Positions 44,110 to 53,677 of a stretch of DNA of 62,312 bases are shown here, in pieces (positions within the stretch are counted from its first letter, which is position 1; each line of letters starts with the position of its first letter). Source of the stretch: Candidatus Melainabacteria bacterium (lineage in GTDB: Bacteria > Cyanobacteriota > Vampirovibrionia > Obscuribacterales > Obscuribacteraceae). The position numbers and the translations under genes were made by a program. The stretch covers positions 23,034 through 85,345 of the forward strand of contig PLXC01000080.1 in NCBI GenBank assembly GCA_003151275.1, given 5' to 3'. The notes under the pieces were generated by a model. It ran no database searches, was not told the DNA's origin, and saw only the letters and a program-made list of their open reading frames with translations.

Positions 44110-44814
44110 TTAAGGTTGACTGAAAAATATGGCCCAAGGAGTTACCTTGTCTTTGGGACCTCGCTTGGCAATCGGGTAAATCCAACCTCGTGGTCCGTAA
44201 CGGTTCTCCATACAATTGAAGAAATAACCGCCAGATCCGTCTTGTACTTGCGTCAACCAGACGTTGCAGGGTCGATGGCGATTGCCACGCCATTTTTGAT
44301 CCTTTGTGAAATCAACGGGATTACTAGGCGGTCCATTTACCTGCCTGATCGCAACACCCATAAAGTCCACGTGGAAATGTCCAATTACTTCCTCAGGTTG
44401 AGTTTTCCATGGCGGCAGAGTGGGAGTACCGCGATTATCGACCGTAGCTTGTAGGAACATTGGTGAATGCTGCTGAGCATACAAAGGCACCGGGGCGCGA
44501 TATAGCGGTGCCAGCTGCGGCTGCTGATAGTCCAATTGTCCAGCTGAATTACCTTGCGGTTGCTGTGGATCCATTTGTGCCTGCGGATATCCTTCTGCCG
44601 GACGTGAAGTATCAATTGGCGATTGCACTGGCTGTTGCAAGAGAGTGTCCCTTTCAGCACCGCCCTGCAGAATTTTGGTGGCAGGCTTAATCGTCGATTC
44701 CTCTCCTGGTGCTTGTTTTTGTACAGGCACATTATCTTGCGCCATCACATTTGGTGCCAGCAAAAATGTTAGCAACAAAGCAAAAAACCCTTGTTTAAAA
44801 CTATGTTCGAGCAT
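44110..44814 (-). CDS. Secreted hypothetical protein, Gln/Pro-rich
   Basis: This 234-aa protein has a signal peptide (FALLLTFLLAPNVMAQ). Residues 25-115 are Gln/Pro-rich and likely disordered. The C-terminal about 110 residues look folded, with FHVDFMGVAIRQVNG, three Trp residues and two Cys (CNVWL and NCMEN) that could form a disulfide. SD AGGTG precedes the ATG. It lies 38 bases after the kinase-LRR gene on the same strand, so it may be its operon partner. The family is unknown. Confidence 0.75.
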   Translation of the reverse strand: MLEHSFKQGFFALLLTFLLAPNVMAQDNVPVQKQAPGEESTIKPATKILQGGAERDTLLQQPVQSPIDTSRPAEGYPQAQMDPQQPQGNSAGQLDYQQPQLAPLYRAPVPLYAQQHSPMFLQATVDNRGTPTLPPWKTQPEEVIGHFHVDFMGVAIRQVNGPPSNPVDFTKDQKWRGNRHRPCNVWLTQVQDGSGGYFFNCMENRYGPRGWIYPIAKRGPKDKVTPWAIFFSQP

Positions 44815-44852
44815 TTACACCTACGATTTAACCGTCCCTGTTTGGCGCATCT

Positions 44853-46943
44853 CTACAGCGCTGGTAACTTTAAGTCCTCTTTCGAAATACTCTCTTTCCA
44901 CAAGACCTTACATTGATTAGGTGCGACCGCTTGTTCCAGTTGCCTTTGCTGAGCTGGTGCCCACCCAGTATCCGAAATTCTGATGGTTTTCAACGAACGC
45001 ATCTTTTTGAAAGTTTCAATGCTGGCTACAGTTAAGGGGCACTGCTCCACATCAAGGGAGATTAACATTGGCATCGAGCTTAAGTTCATAAGCATATGAT
45101 TGTTCAGCTTAGGGGTCCTGGTAAGGTCAAGGCTCTCCAACTTTTTCAGGCGACCAATCTTGATAATGTCAGAACCATCAAGATTGTCTTTAGAAATGTT
45201 CAGTATTCTTAGGGCAGGTAGTCCACTCAGCCCGTCAACCAAAGGCTTAATATCCTCAATCAGCGAGCATTTAAAACCACTCAAGTTAGGCAGAATTTTC
45301 AACCTAGCCAATGCACTACCGGTGATAGCGGTTCCATTTACATCGAGACTATCCAGTCGAGTCATTTTGTCGATGATTGGCAGGCACTTGTTACTGGCAT
45401 TAGTGCCCCCTAAAACTAAAGAGTGCAGACCATTGAACCGAGTCAATCTTCTCAAAATATCTTCCAAGTTTACATCGCACTCACTCAGTTGCACATCATA
45501 AAGTTCATCGGGTTTGAAACGAGAAAAGACCTCAGGGTGAGTGTAAGCATACTCTGACGGAGAAAATGTCATCGGCTCAAAATTATCAAATGTCTCCAGG
45601 TTTTGAGCCTGCCTGGGTTGATTTTTATCACCCATGCTCAACTTACCCAGCGATTCGCTAGGAAAATCAAATACCCTCGATCGGCTTCCAGCTACACTAT
45701 GAGAAAACAGCTGATCATTTCGCACATGTTTGCCTGCAGCATTCACGGTTTTATTTGAGTCTCCCCTAAAATTTAATTCAAATGTATCAGGGTTGTCCAG
45801 CTCTTTTGCACGACTAATGCTTTTGTCATCAGACGGATTTGCTCGCGGAATTGTCACTCCGGTTAGCAAACCTAGCAAAAAACCGATCACAAGCAATAGT
45901 ATTGCCAACGGTGCCTTAACGCTACCTAAAAATTGCTTGGCTTTAAACTCTTTGCCGTCTTGTTTAGGTATCCTGCTTGGCGTAACCTTTGGCATTGAAT
46001 CAGCCAACAAATTTCGTTCCACTTTGATCAAATCTTTCGCAAGCTGATGGGCGTTTTGGTAGCGGAGAGCGGGATCCTTTTCAAGCAGCTTGGCTACGAT
46101 GATCTCGACAGACTCCGGGAAATCTGTGCCGAGAGAAGCTTGTTTTAGAGAGACAGGGCGTTCGGTTTGGTGTTTGATCATAGTGGACAGCGCATTGTCA
46201 GCCAACATTGGCGGTGCACCGCTTAACACCTCGTACATAACACAACCAAAAGAGTAAAGATCGGAGCGCGGATCAGCTCCAGTGCCGGCGCACTGTTCAG
46301 GACTCATATAAAGTGGACTGCCGAAGATCTCGCCGGTTCGAGTCAGTGTTAGCTGGTTGAATTCGTCTTTACCTGTCAATTTGGCGATGCCGAAATCAAC
46401 AAGTTTCACTGAACCATCACGCCCGTGAGCGTCATTCACGAGCATGATGTTTGAAGGTTTAATGTCTCTATGAATGACCCCATTGTCGTGCGCGTATGCA
46501 ATAGCAAAAGCGACCTGAATTAGGATTCTTAAAGCCTCATCCAGTGGTAACCGTCCCTTCGTGGTCAGCTCTTCTGCAAGAGTGATGCCGTCAACCAGAT
46601 CCATAACAAAATACGGCTGTCCGTCAGGAAGAAGACCTGAGTCATGAACCTTGATCAAATTGGGATGGTCAAGTCTGTTGGCCGCTCGCGCCTCATTATC
46701 GAAACGCCGCCAGACAACATCGTTTGTGTGATGCTTGTTCAAAAATTTAAGAGCGAATTCTGTACCAAGCTGCAGATGTTTGACCCGATAGACACTGCCC
46801 ATGCCACCGCGGCCCAGAAGATTGATCACCAAGAATTTGTCCAGTACTGTTGAACCTGGTTCGAAAGAGGCAACTGAATCAAGTTCAATGTCGCTGGACA
46901 CCAAAGGCGCTTTCAAAAAACTTTCTTCGATTTTCTCTTCCAT
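44853..46943 (-). CDS. Transmembrane Ser/Thr protein kinase with extracytoplasmic leucine-rich repeats
   Basis: In this 696-aa protein, residues 33-310 are a Hanks-type kinase: glycine loop GRGGMG (44-49), Lys66, HRDIKPSN (Asp160) and DFG (183-185) are all intact. One membrane helix follows (APLAILLLVIGFLLGLLTG, about 340-360), then a polar spacer and leucine-rich repeats in the last about 220 residues (for example LDSLDVNGTAITGSALARL). With the kinase inside, the repeats face the periplasm, giving a receptor-kinase layout like plant LRR kinases. The ligand and substrates are unknown. A decayed paralog lies at 41365-41690. Confidence 0.93.
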   Translation of the reverse strand: MEEKIEESFLKAPLVSSDIELDSVASFEPGSTVLDKFLVINLLGRGGMGSVYRVKHLQLGTEFALKFLNKHHTNDVVWRRFDNEARAANRLDHPNLIKVHDSGLLPDGQPYFVMDLVDGITLAEELTTKGRLPLDEALRILIQVAFAIAYAHDNGVIHRDIKPSNIMLVNDAHGRDGSVKLVDFGIAKLTGKDEFNQLTLTRTGEIFGSPLYMSPEQCAGTGADPRSDLYSFGCVMYEVLSGAPPMLADNALSTMIKHQTERPVSLKQASLGTDFPESVEIIVAKLLEKDPALRYQNAHQLAKDLIKVERNLLADSMPKVTPSRIPKQDGKEFKAKQFLGSVKAPLAILLLVIGFLLGLLTGVTIPRANPSDDKSISRAKELDNPDTFELNFRGDSNKTVNAAGKHVRNDQLFSHSVAGSRSRVFDFPSESLGKLSMGDKNQPRQAQNLETFDNFEPMTFSPSEYAYTHPEVFSRFKPDELYDVQLSECDVNLEDILRRLTRFNGLHSLVLGGTNASNKCLPIIDKMTRLDSLDVNGTAITGSALARLKILPNLSGFKCSLIEDIKPLVDGLSGLPALRILNISKDNLDGSDIIKIGRLKKLESLDLTRTPKLNNHMLMNLSSMPMLISLDVEQCPLTVASIETFKKMRSLKTIRISDTGWAPAQQRQLEQAVAPNQCKVLWKESISKEDLKLPAL

Positions 46944-47081
46944 CTATCGGTTTTTCCGCTGCTAAACTAGGCTCGATGACAATTGCACCCGACAAGAATA
47001 TGTTCAAAGTGGCTCTGTAATAAATGGATTTCCAGAAATTCGCCCAGTCTTATTGTAAGTCAACAAGTTGAGACATCAAAG

Positions 47082-47711
47082 TTAGAAAGGCGGCTTTGGT
47101 ACAGATGGTTCAGAAACCGGCTTTGGCGAGAAAAATGAATCCACGGCATCGACCTTTACGGCACGCTCCGAATCCTCGCCTTCTTTTTTTGACGAGCGAT
47201 CCGAATCCTCAACTTCCTTTAAATGGATTCCATCCTTAACAGTACGCAGAAATTGATATGTCTGTGCAGATGGTTTGTAACCATTCGCGTGCGAAACCTC
47301 TGACCCTGCCGTCGTCGTTACGACAAGGGTAGGAATCTGAACGACAAGATATTTTTTGTAGAGCTTTTTGATAATCAGCTTTTGCTGGGGTGCGGCATTC
47401 GCGCCCCCTTCGACACGGATCGGGTAAAAATCATTGAGGATGCACTCTGCCACCATCTTATTGGAAAACACGGTGTCATCCATCAATTCAGTTTTAGGAG
47501 TGCCTTCGCCGACAAAGTACAAGAGAAGTGGCTTGCTTTGCTGTTTTACGACCGTATCCAAATCAGAATAAGACTTCCAATTGACGAACTTCAAGGCAAC
47601 TTGGTTGGAGTGCCCAGCCAGAAGTGCCACACGGAAAATCACCAAACTAATGGTCAGTGCCAACAACCAAATTGGAATCCCGTTTGTCGGACCCTTCCTA
47701 CTCAGAGGCAT
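47082..47711 (-). CDS. Membrane-anchored thioredoxin-like protein without active-site cysteines
   Basis: This 209-aa protein has one N-terminal membrane helix (IWLLALTISLVIFRVALLAG) and a thioredoxin-like domain: PLLLYFVGEGTPKTELM, then VVQIPTLVVTT with the cis-Pro. Where redox proteins have WCxxC this one reads EGTPK, so both cysteines are missing. The C-terminal tail is charged and repetitive (KKEGEDSERAVK). It overlaps the ABC permease gene by 14 bases and is last in the export operon, suggesting a structural or chaperone role there. Confidence 0.8.
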   Translation of the reverse strand: MPLSRKGPTNGIPIWLLALTISLVIFRVALLAGHSNQVALKFVNWKSYSDLDTVVKQQSKPLLLYFVGEGTPKTELMDDTVFSNKMVAECILNDFYPIRVEGGANAAPQQKLIIKKLYKKYLVVQIPTLVVTTTAGSEVSHANGYKPSAQTYQFLRTVKDGIHLKEVEDSDRSSKKEGEDSERAVKVDAVDSFFSPKPVSEPSVPKPPF

Positions 47712-48558
47712 AATTGATATCCCGCCAGTTCAGTAAGACATTGCACAGAACCAAGCCGACGCACAAGTTCATTAGGTAAGTTACGAGTGGATAAATATCG
47801 AATGTTGAATTCGTTAAAAAATCGAAAACAAAAAATCGAGGAGCAATAAGGTCGCTGATCTGTCCAACTAGGCTGTTCAAGCCGGCCAAAGTGGACTCAA
47901 ATGTCGATGTCGTCAGGAGCGGAAAGAAGTGCTTGTTGAGCCAATCATTTATACCAAGTTGCTTCAGCACGCCTGTTGTGGAGGAACTGTAAGCCGGCAC
48001 ATAAAAATCGAAGTCGAAAACCAAGTGGTTTAGACCAATGAGCTCGAGGGCGATCACGCCGTATCCGAACAGCTGTCGAGTTGGCAAAAGTGATACCAGC
48101 ACAAGCGCTATACAAATGCTCAGGGCGTCCAACATCCGCTCGACAAACGCACAGAAGACCATGAAAGTCGTCCAGTGATGAGATGTTGTCTCGCCTAACA
48201 AGCACAGCATCAAAAATTGCAAAAGCGACACTGCACCGACAACGGTGCTAAGCGCTAACCATTTCGTAAAGATGTATTGTGCCCGAGAAATGGGGCGAGA
48301 AAGAATCAGTGGAAGATAGTCTGATCCACCGCCTTGAGCAGCGCCGCTACCCGCTATGTTTTGAGACACAATGATCGAAAGACCAAACAACAGCGCGCAT
48401 GTATAAGAAGAAACTGCATCATTGTGCGCGGTAGAAGAACTCTGGTCGGCAAGTGTGGTCAACGGCAATAAAAAGACAAAACCGAGGGCAATCACGTAGA
48501 ACACATAGTGTTTCGCCATGCGCTTCAAAGTGTAGAGGTAAATTGCCTTGCTAATCAT
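47698..48558 (-). CDS. ABC-2-type transporter permease
   Basis: This 286-aa protein has six hydrophobic segments and the ABC-2 block LPLILSRPISRAQYIFTKW, in which membrane subunits contact their ATPase. It belongs with the ATPase gene just upstream. ATG 48558 is close to AAGGAAG; the frame extends to a TTG at 48579 that overlaps the ATPase gene. The cargo is unknown. Confidence 0.88.
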   Translation of the reverse strand: MISKAIYLYTLKRMAKHYVFYVIALGFVFLLPLTTLADQSSSTAHNDAVSSYTCALLFGLSIIVSQNIAGSGAAQGGGSDYLPLILSRPISRAQYIFTKWLALSTVVGAVSLLQFLMLCLLGETTSHHWTTFMVFCAFVERMLDALSICIALVLVSLLPTRQLFGYGVIALELIGLNHLVFDFDFYVPAYSSSTTGVLKQLGINDWLNKHFFPLLTTSTFESTLAGLNSLVGQISDLIAPRFFVFDFLTNSTFDIYPLVTYLMNLCVGLVLCNVLLNWRDINYASE

Positions 48559-48575
48559 GCTTCCTTGGCGTTCCT

Positions 48576-49514
48576 TCAATGCTTGCTTGACTCATCGAAC
48601 AAGCGTTCTAAGGTTGTTTGCTCTGGTTGGGCTGACTGCACGCGAACTCCCTCGGTAATCAGATTTCGTAACAGCGCCGCTGAGACCTCACTATTGATCA
48701 CAGAGAATTTCGCACTCAAACCTTCTTGTAAAATCAATTGAGCATTTACTGATTGAGCGCAGCGCTGTAATTTCTCTGCAATATCTTTGTCGTCATCTTC
48801 CAGCCACTTAACGAAAAGTACATACGGTCTCAGTGCCACCTCTTCGAGAGTTTCAATCGCTTCGATTTTCCCTGCTCTGATAAAGGCAACACGGTCGCAA
48901 ACTCGCTCCATCTCATCCAAGTGGTGCGAATTTAAAACAACAGTGATGCGCTCCTTTTTGAATTGTCCAAACAAGCTGCGCAACAAAACATTTCCGGGAG
49001 GATCCATGCCGGAACCTGGTTCGTCTAAAAACAAGATTTTGGGCTTACCAATCAAGGCTTGTGCTAGTCCTAATCTCTGCAACATGCCGCGAGAAAATGT
49101 TCGAATTACTCTGTTCCAACATTGCTCTTCGAGCCCGACTCGGTTCAACACTTCTTCAACATCCAAGGCAACGCTAAGAGGCGGACGGTGCGCCAGCATG
49201 TGGTGCATCCTCAAAAATTCTTTCGGAGTTAACCAGCCTTCAAAGCTAGGCCGCTCGGGCATGAACCCTGTCACTTCCCGAACGGCCAGGTCATCAGGAT
49301 TGATACCACCAATAGTGATCATGCCGGCGTCAGCTTTAATCAAAGCAAGCAAACAACTCATTAAGGTTGTTTTTCCTGCACCATTGGGACCGATCAAACC
49401 AAAGCACTCCCCTTCTGCAACCTGAAAGGAAATTCCGTTTAACGCTCGTTTCCGAGAACCGGAATAGGTTTTGATCAGGGTGTCGACAACAATAAGAGGA
49501 GAAGTATTTTCCAT
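48576..49514 (-). CDS. ABC transporter ATPase (ABC-2 exporter, CcmA-like)
   Basis: This 312-aa protein has Walker A GPNGAGKTT, a signature-like FSRGMLQRLGLA (a variant of LSGGQ), Walker B ILFLDEP, and a switch His in NSHHLDEMER. The C-terminal 90 residues are the extra domain of DrrA/CcmA-type exporters. It is fourth in an operon after the MacA/MacB-like genes and drives the downstream permease. The SD is weak. Confidence 0.95.
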   Translation of the reverse strand: MENTSPLIVVDTLIKTYSGSRKRALNGISFQVAEGECFGLIGPNGAGKTTLMSCLLALIKADAGMITIGGINPDDLAVREVTGFMPERPSFEGWLTPKEFLRMHHMLAHRPPLSVALDVEEVLNRVGLEEQCWNRVIRTFSRGMLQRLGLAQALIGKPKILFLDEPGSGMDPPGNVLLRSLFGQFKKERITVVLNSHHLDEMERVCDRVAFIRAGKIEAIETLEEVALRPYVLFVKWLEDDDKDIAEKLQRCAQSVNAQLILQEGLSAKFSVINSEVSAALLRNLITEGVRVQSAQPEQTTLERLFDESSKH

Positions 49515-49526
49515 TGAATTCTTATT

Positions 49527-50222
49527 CTAGCGAGTTATCAGAGAATCGCTAATAATTACTCCATCCTTTAACCTCACAACACGACGAGCATAGCTGGCTA
49601 TTTCGTTGTCGTGCGTAACCAGAATAACCGTAATACCCTGAGTATAGAGCTCTTCAAGCAAGGTCATTATTTCCTTTGAGGTCTGACTGTCAAGAGCGCC
49701 GGTCGGCTCATCGGCGAGCAAAATTTTGGGATTATTGACGAGCGCCCTGGCAATTGAAACACGTTGTTGCTGCCCTCCCGACAACTGGTTGGGGCGATGA
49801 TTCATTCGATCCCCAAGCCCCACTAATCTGAGTGCATTCTCAGCCCTGGGAATCTGCTCTTCCTTGCTGCTGCGAATAGTTCCCCGCGCATAAATTAAAG
49901 GCAACATAACATTGTCGAGGGCGGACATTCGCGGCAACAAATTGAACTGTTGAAAGACGAAGCCGATCGTTTTGTTGCGAATAACCGCTAGTTCGTCCTG
50001 TGTATAATTTTGAACTTGCTCGCCATTCAGGGAATAAAGACCGCTGGACGGGCGATCAAGACAACCGAGAATGTGCATGAGCGTCGATTTGCCGGAGCCC
50101 GACGTACCCATGATCGCGATATATTCGCCACTGATTACCTTTAAGTCGATCCCACGCAAAGCGTGAACGGGAGTAACATCCAAATCGTAAACACGCGAAA
50201 CGTCTTTGAGCTCAATCATCAT
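49527..50222 (-). CDS. ABC transporter ATPase, MacB/LolD type
   Basis: This 231-aa protein has Walker [11 protein letters not shown]-loop [10 protein letters not shown], signature LSGGQQQR, Walker [13 protein letters not shown] and a switch His in VTHD. It is closest to the MacB/LolD class, which powers extrusion by mechanotransmission rather than classical transport. Its start overlaps the stop of the permease gene (ATGA), so translation is coupled. Here ATPase and permease are separate proteins; E. coli MacB has them fused. Confidence 0.95.
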   Translation of the reverse strand: MMIELKDVSRVYDLDVTPVHALRGIDLKVISGEYIAIMGTSGSGKSTLMHILGCLDRPSSGLYSLNGEQVQNYTQDELAVIRNKTIGFVFQQFNLLPRMSALDNVMLPLIYARGTIRSSKEEQIPRAENALRLVGLGDRMNHRPNQLSGGQQQRVSIARALVNNPKILLADEPTGALDSQTSKEIMTLLEELYTQGITVILVTHDNEIASYARRVVRLKDGVIISDSLITR

Positions 50223-51451
50223 TCAGCTCGCAAGGCAACGATCGGATCTAGCTTGGATGCTTGTCGAGCTGGATAAATACCGAAGAACAAGCCGACCAGA
50301 ATTGAAACTCCGAAAGACATGATCACCGAAATTGGTGTCACTTCGGTTTTCCACTGAGTGAAGTAATTAATCGCTTGCGAACTTCCGACACCAAGCAAAA
50401 TGCCGACGATGCCACCAGTTAACGAGAGCACGGTCGCTTCCACTACAAATTGCATGAGAATGTCGCGGTGACTGGCTCCCACAGCCTTGCGAATTCCTAT
50501 CTCTCGGGTCCTTTCCGTGACGGAAACCAGCATTATATTCATGATCCCAATGCCGCCCACGAGCAATGAGATTCCAGCTGTCGATCCCAATAACAGGGTG
50601 AAAACTGACGACATAGCCTCAGAGGTCTGCAACAAATCCTTTTGGGTGCGTAGATAAAAATCATCAGGATTAGGTGGTCTGATGTGATGACGTAAGCGCA
50701 AAAGATTTGTGATTTGGAACTGGGCCGGCAGGGCATCTTCTTCGCTTTTGGCTTGCACCAAAATATATTGCACTGTCTTGCCTTTGACGGCATTGAACCC
50801 GAAAACTCGGTTGTAAGCTGTGCTCAGTGGCACAAACACCTGGTCATCCATATCGCGAAATGCAGTCACGCCCTTCCTCTCCATGACGCCTATCACATCA
50901 AAGAATTCACCGCGGATGAGCAATTTTTTGCCGACCGGATTTTCTTCTGGAGCGAAAAGGTTATCCACAACAGTCTGACCAAGGACGCAGACCCGCGTGC
51001 TATGGTCCATATCAGTTTGGCTAATAAACCGTCCGGATTCAGGATGGAAATTTCTGATCTTTGTATATTCGGGAACTGTTCCCGAGATGTTAGTGCTAGT
51101 GTTCTGCCCGGCAAACTGAACCTGCTGCTGACTGTCATAGCCAGGCGCGACTTCGGCGACGGCGGGGCACACATCCCGAATCGCTTCCACGTCGGCCATC
51201 GTTAAGCCGACAGAGCTGCCCATGCCCATCGAAACGTGACCGGCATTTTGCGCGCCTGGTCTGATAAATATGAGATTGAGTCCCAGTGCTTGAATCTGGC
51301 GATCAGATTCCAGCTTGGCACCATACCCGATTGCTAAGAGAGCGATCACTGCCGCGATACCAATGACGATACCAAGCACCGTCAAACTACTGCGCATGCG
51401 ATTGGCAACAATTCCTTTCCAAGCCAGTACGATCAGTTCCCAGACGTTCAT
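50219..51451 (-). CDS. MacB-type ABC permease (FtsX-like)
   Basis: This 410-aa protein has an N-terminal helix (SSLTVLGIVIGIAAVIALLA), a large periplasmic domain of about 230 residues and three C-terminal helices, including LVGGIGIMNIMLVSVTERTR and EIGIRKAVGA, the FtsX/MacB hallmark. It works with the ATPase overlapping its end and the adaptor gene upstream (8-base gap) to expel drugs, peptides or lipids through an outer-membrane channel not seen here. Confidence 0.95.
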   Translation of the reverse strand: MNVWELIVLAWKGIVANRMRSSLTVLGIVIGIAAVIALLAIGYGAKLESDRQIQALGLNLIFIRPGAQNAGHVSMGMGSSVGLTMADVEAIRDVCPAVAEVAPGYDSQQQVQFAGQNTSTNISGTVPEYTKIRNFHPESGRFISQTDMDHSTRVCVLGQTVVDNLFAPEENPVGKKLLIRGEFFDVIGVMERKGVTAFRDMDDQVFVPLSTAYNRVFGFNAVKGKTVQYILVQAKSEEDALPAQFQITNLLRLRHHIRPPNPDDFYLRTQKDLLQTSEAMSSVFTLLLGSTAGISLLVGGIGIMNIMLVSVTERTREIGIRKAVGASHRDILMQFVVEATVLSLTGGIVGILLGVGSSQAINYFTQWKTEVTPISVIMSFGVSILVGLFFGIYPARQASKLDPIVALRAE

Positions 51452-51459
51452 AAGCCGCT

Positions 51460-52986
51460 CTATCTGTTAGTGCTGTTGAATCCTCTTGGGATCGGTGGCT
51501 TGTTCTTGCCGCTGCCACCCTGCGAACCCTTAGAATTTGGATCCACGTACCCCTGCTTCTCCAATTGATCCTTGTTCAATCCCACAAACACCATATCTCC
51601 TTGTTTCAATCCATGCATGATCACGGTTAAGTTTCCGGAACTCGAGCCAGTTTTGACAGGCTTGAATTTCGGCTGACCATCTTTTTCGGGAATCAAAACA
51701 CCTGTTTTACCCATCTGAGAACTGATGCATGAGGTAGGCACGAGCAAGACGCCATTTTGAGTTCCAGCCAGGAATTCGCTGTTGACGTTCATACCGGCCA
51801 TGAGGAAATGACTAGGATCGTCATCAATCGTCGTGTGTACTTCAAAAGTGGTGACATTAAGAGTTACCACTGCAGCTGGTGCAATCAAATTGACCTTGCC
51901 GTGAAAAATTTTGTCTGGATAAGCATTTGCCACAATCTCCACAGTCTGTCCGATCTTAATGTGTTCCATATCTGTCTCGGAAACTTGAGCAACTAATTCC
52001 AAATTGCCGGCCAAAGAAACGATCGAACTAGACGTAGCGGATGTCGTCGCCGATGATGTTGTCGGTGTAACCATCGCTCCTTCATCGGCATATTTTTGCG
52101 AAATTATGCCGGCGAAAGGCGCCTTGATGCGCGTGTCGTTCAACTGACTTTGTAAATAGTTCAAATTGCCGGCGGCTTGTTCCATAGCAAATTTCGATGC
52201 ACGCACATCTTCTTCTCTGTTTCCTGCTTTTGACATACTAAACTGTTGCTTCGAACTTTCCAGATCGGCCATCGCTTGAGCAAGAGATGCCTCAGATTGA
52301 CGTAGTTCCTGCTGCGCCTGCTTCAAGGTCACCTCGGTGACTTCAGCCTGAGTAGAAGCGTTCAATCTGTCCTGATCTGAAATCGCCCCTTGTTTTGCTA
52401 ATTGATTCAAACGTTTTGCGTTGGTGGCATCGCGCGTAAGTTGTGCCTGACAAGATTTCACTTGCGCTTGAGAGCGGCTCACAGCTTGCTCGGCGAAACG
52501 AACAATGTTTTGATTTTTCGAAAATTGCGCTTCTGCATTAGCAACCTCCTGAGGACGATTGCCGTGAAGCGATTTTTCATAGTTAGCTTTCGCCAAGTTG
52601 TATGCCGAACGGGCTGCCGTGACCTGCCCGACCAGATTGCTATCATCCATGAGCGCAAGCAACTGACCCTTCTTCACGACTTGTCCCTGACGAACCAATA
52701 ATTTGGTCAGCAAACCAGTCACTTTGGGACTAATTTTCACTTCGTTGTAAGGCTTAATAACACCGGTTGCAGTTATTTTGAGATCGACTGAACCCAGTTT
52801 GACAGGTGTCAAATTTTTAGCATTTTCATCCGTTGAACCTGTCCAAGAGCCAGTCCATGGATGAGTACCAACAACAGCGACAACGATAGCCACCACAGTC
52901 GTAATCGACGCTAAGATCAATCCCAAACGAACTTTATTCTGCCGCTGGGATGTGCCTCCTTCAACTTTAGTTTTCTCTTGAAACAT
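51460..52986 (-). CDS. Periplasmic adaptor protein, HlyD/MacA family
   Basis: This 508-aa protein has one N-terminal membrane helix, a lipoyl-like half-motif (VKISPKVTGLLTKLLVRQGQ), a long helical hairpin of about 170 residues rich in Ala and Gln, a beta-barrel (APFAGIISQKYADEGAMV) and a membrane-proximal domain. The C-terminus is Gly/Lys/Pro-rich. Such adaptors bridge an inner-membrane pump and an outer-membrane channel. It leads the operon with MacB-type permease and ATPase. GGAG lies 5 bases before the ATG. Confidence 0.95.
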   Translation of the reverse strand: MFQEKTKVEGGTSQRQNKVRLGLILASITTVVAIVVAVVGTHPWTGSWTGSTDENAKNLTPVKLGSVDLKITATGVIKPYNEVKISPKVTGLLTKLLVRQGQVVKKGQLLALMDDSNLVGQVTAARSAYNLAKANYEKSLHGNRPQEVANAEAQFSKNQNIVRFAEQAVSRSQAQVKSCQAQLTRDATNAKRLNQLAKQGAISDQDRLNASTQAEVTEVTLKQAQQELRQSEASLAQAMADLESSKQQFSMSKAGNREEDVRASKFAMEQAAGNLNYLQSQLNDTRIKAPFAGIISQKYADEGAMVTPTTSSATTSATSSSIVSLAGNLELVAQVSETDMEHIKIGQTVEIVANAYPDKIFHGKVNLIAPAAVVTLNVTTFEVHTTIDDDPSHFLMAGMNVNSEFLAGTQNGVLLVPTSCISSQMGKTGVLIPEKDGQPKFKPVKTGSSSGNLTVIMHGLKQGDMVFVGLNKDQLEKQGYVDPNSKGSQGGSGKNKPPIPRGFNSTNR

Positions 52987-53012
52987 CGTACTCCGTTTCG
53001 ATTCATCGACGA

Positions 53013-53579
53013 TTAGAATGCCTCGAAAAGTATTTGACCAATCTCGCCTAACAGTTTGAAAGTTTCTCTATAAACATCCGGATCCAGGTTGTTGAAGTTT
53101 TGGGGTTGAGACAAAACCAAACCCGCATGAGCCTTAATCACCATTTCGCTAAATTTTGCGTATTCTTCCAAATGCAAAAGATTGTCGAAAACTCCTGGAT
53201 ATTTGACGAAGCGCTCTGCTTCCATAGAGTTGTTGAACGAAAAAATAAAGGACTTTTCCATTCTTTTGTCCTGCAAATGCTGTCCTTGCGCTTCGAACAA
53301 GAGAATACGAGCGAAAAAGGCCATAATCCCATGTGTCAGTCTAGGCGAAATCGTCATGTTCAGAGCGTCTGGTCTAGCGGGCTCATTCGGGTCATCGATC
53401 ACCTGGGTTTCAAGTGTGTAGGTGACGCCAAAAGGCCATCCCGCTTTCAGTGCTTGCAGGGTGGCCGGAAATCCCAAAACCGTGCCTTTTATGGCTACTT
53501 CAAATCGCGAATCTTCAACGACACGACCTTCGATCATCTTAGCGAGCATTTGCAGCTTTTCTGGAGACAGGTCACTCAC
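53013..53579 (-). CDS. Hypothetical soluble protein
   Basis: This 188-aa protein has no signal peptide. It has a beta-rich first half (GWPFGVTYTLETQVI) and a helical second half (FVKYPGVFDNLLHLEEY). The GTG start is supported by GGAG 9 bases upstream (minus strand). It precedes the MacA-like gene by 26 bases in the same direction and may be the first gene of that operon. No family is recognised. Confidence 0.75.
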   Translation of the reverse strand: MSDLSPEKLQMLAKMIEGRVVEDSRFEVAIKGTVLGFPATLQALKAGWPFGVTYTLETQVIDDPNEPARPDALNMTISPRLTHGIMAFFARILLFEAQGQHLQDKRMEKSFIFSFNNSMEAERFVKYPGVFDNLLHLEEYAKFSEMVIKAHAGLVLSQPQNFNNLDPDVYRETFKLLGEIGQILFEAF

Positions 53580-53677
53580 TGGCTAAGTCTCCATCTCAGT
53601 GATCTTGAATTATTCATATTGCACCGCCCCTGGTGCCTATCGCTAACATAGAAAACCGGGGGTATGGCCCAAACTTT

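Noticed and set aside
44090..44120. Direct repeat TTTAAGGTTG before the WD40 gene's neighbour
   Set aside because: Only two short copies, one inside a coding 3' end; likely chance.
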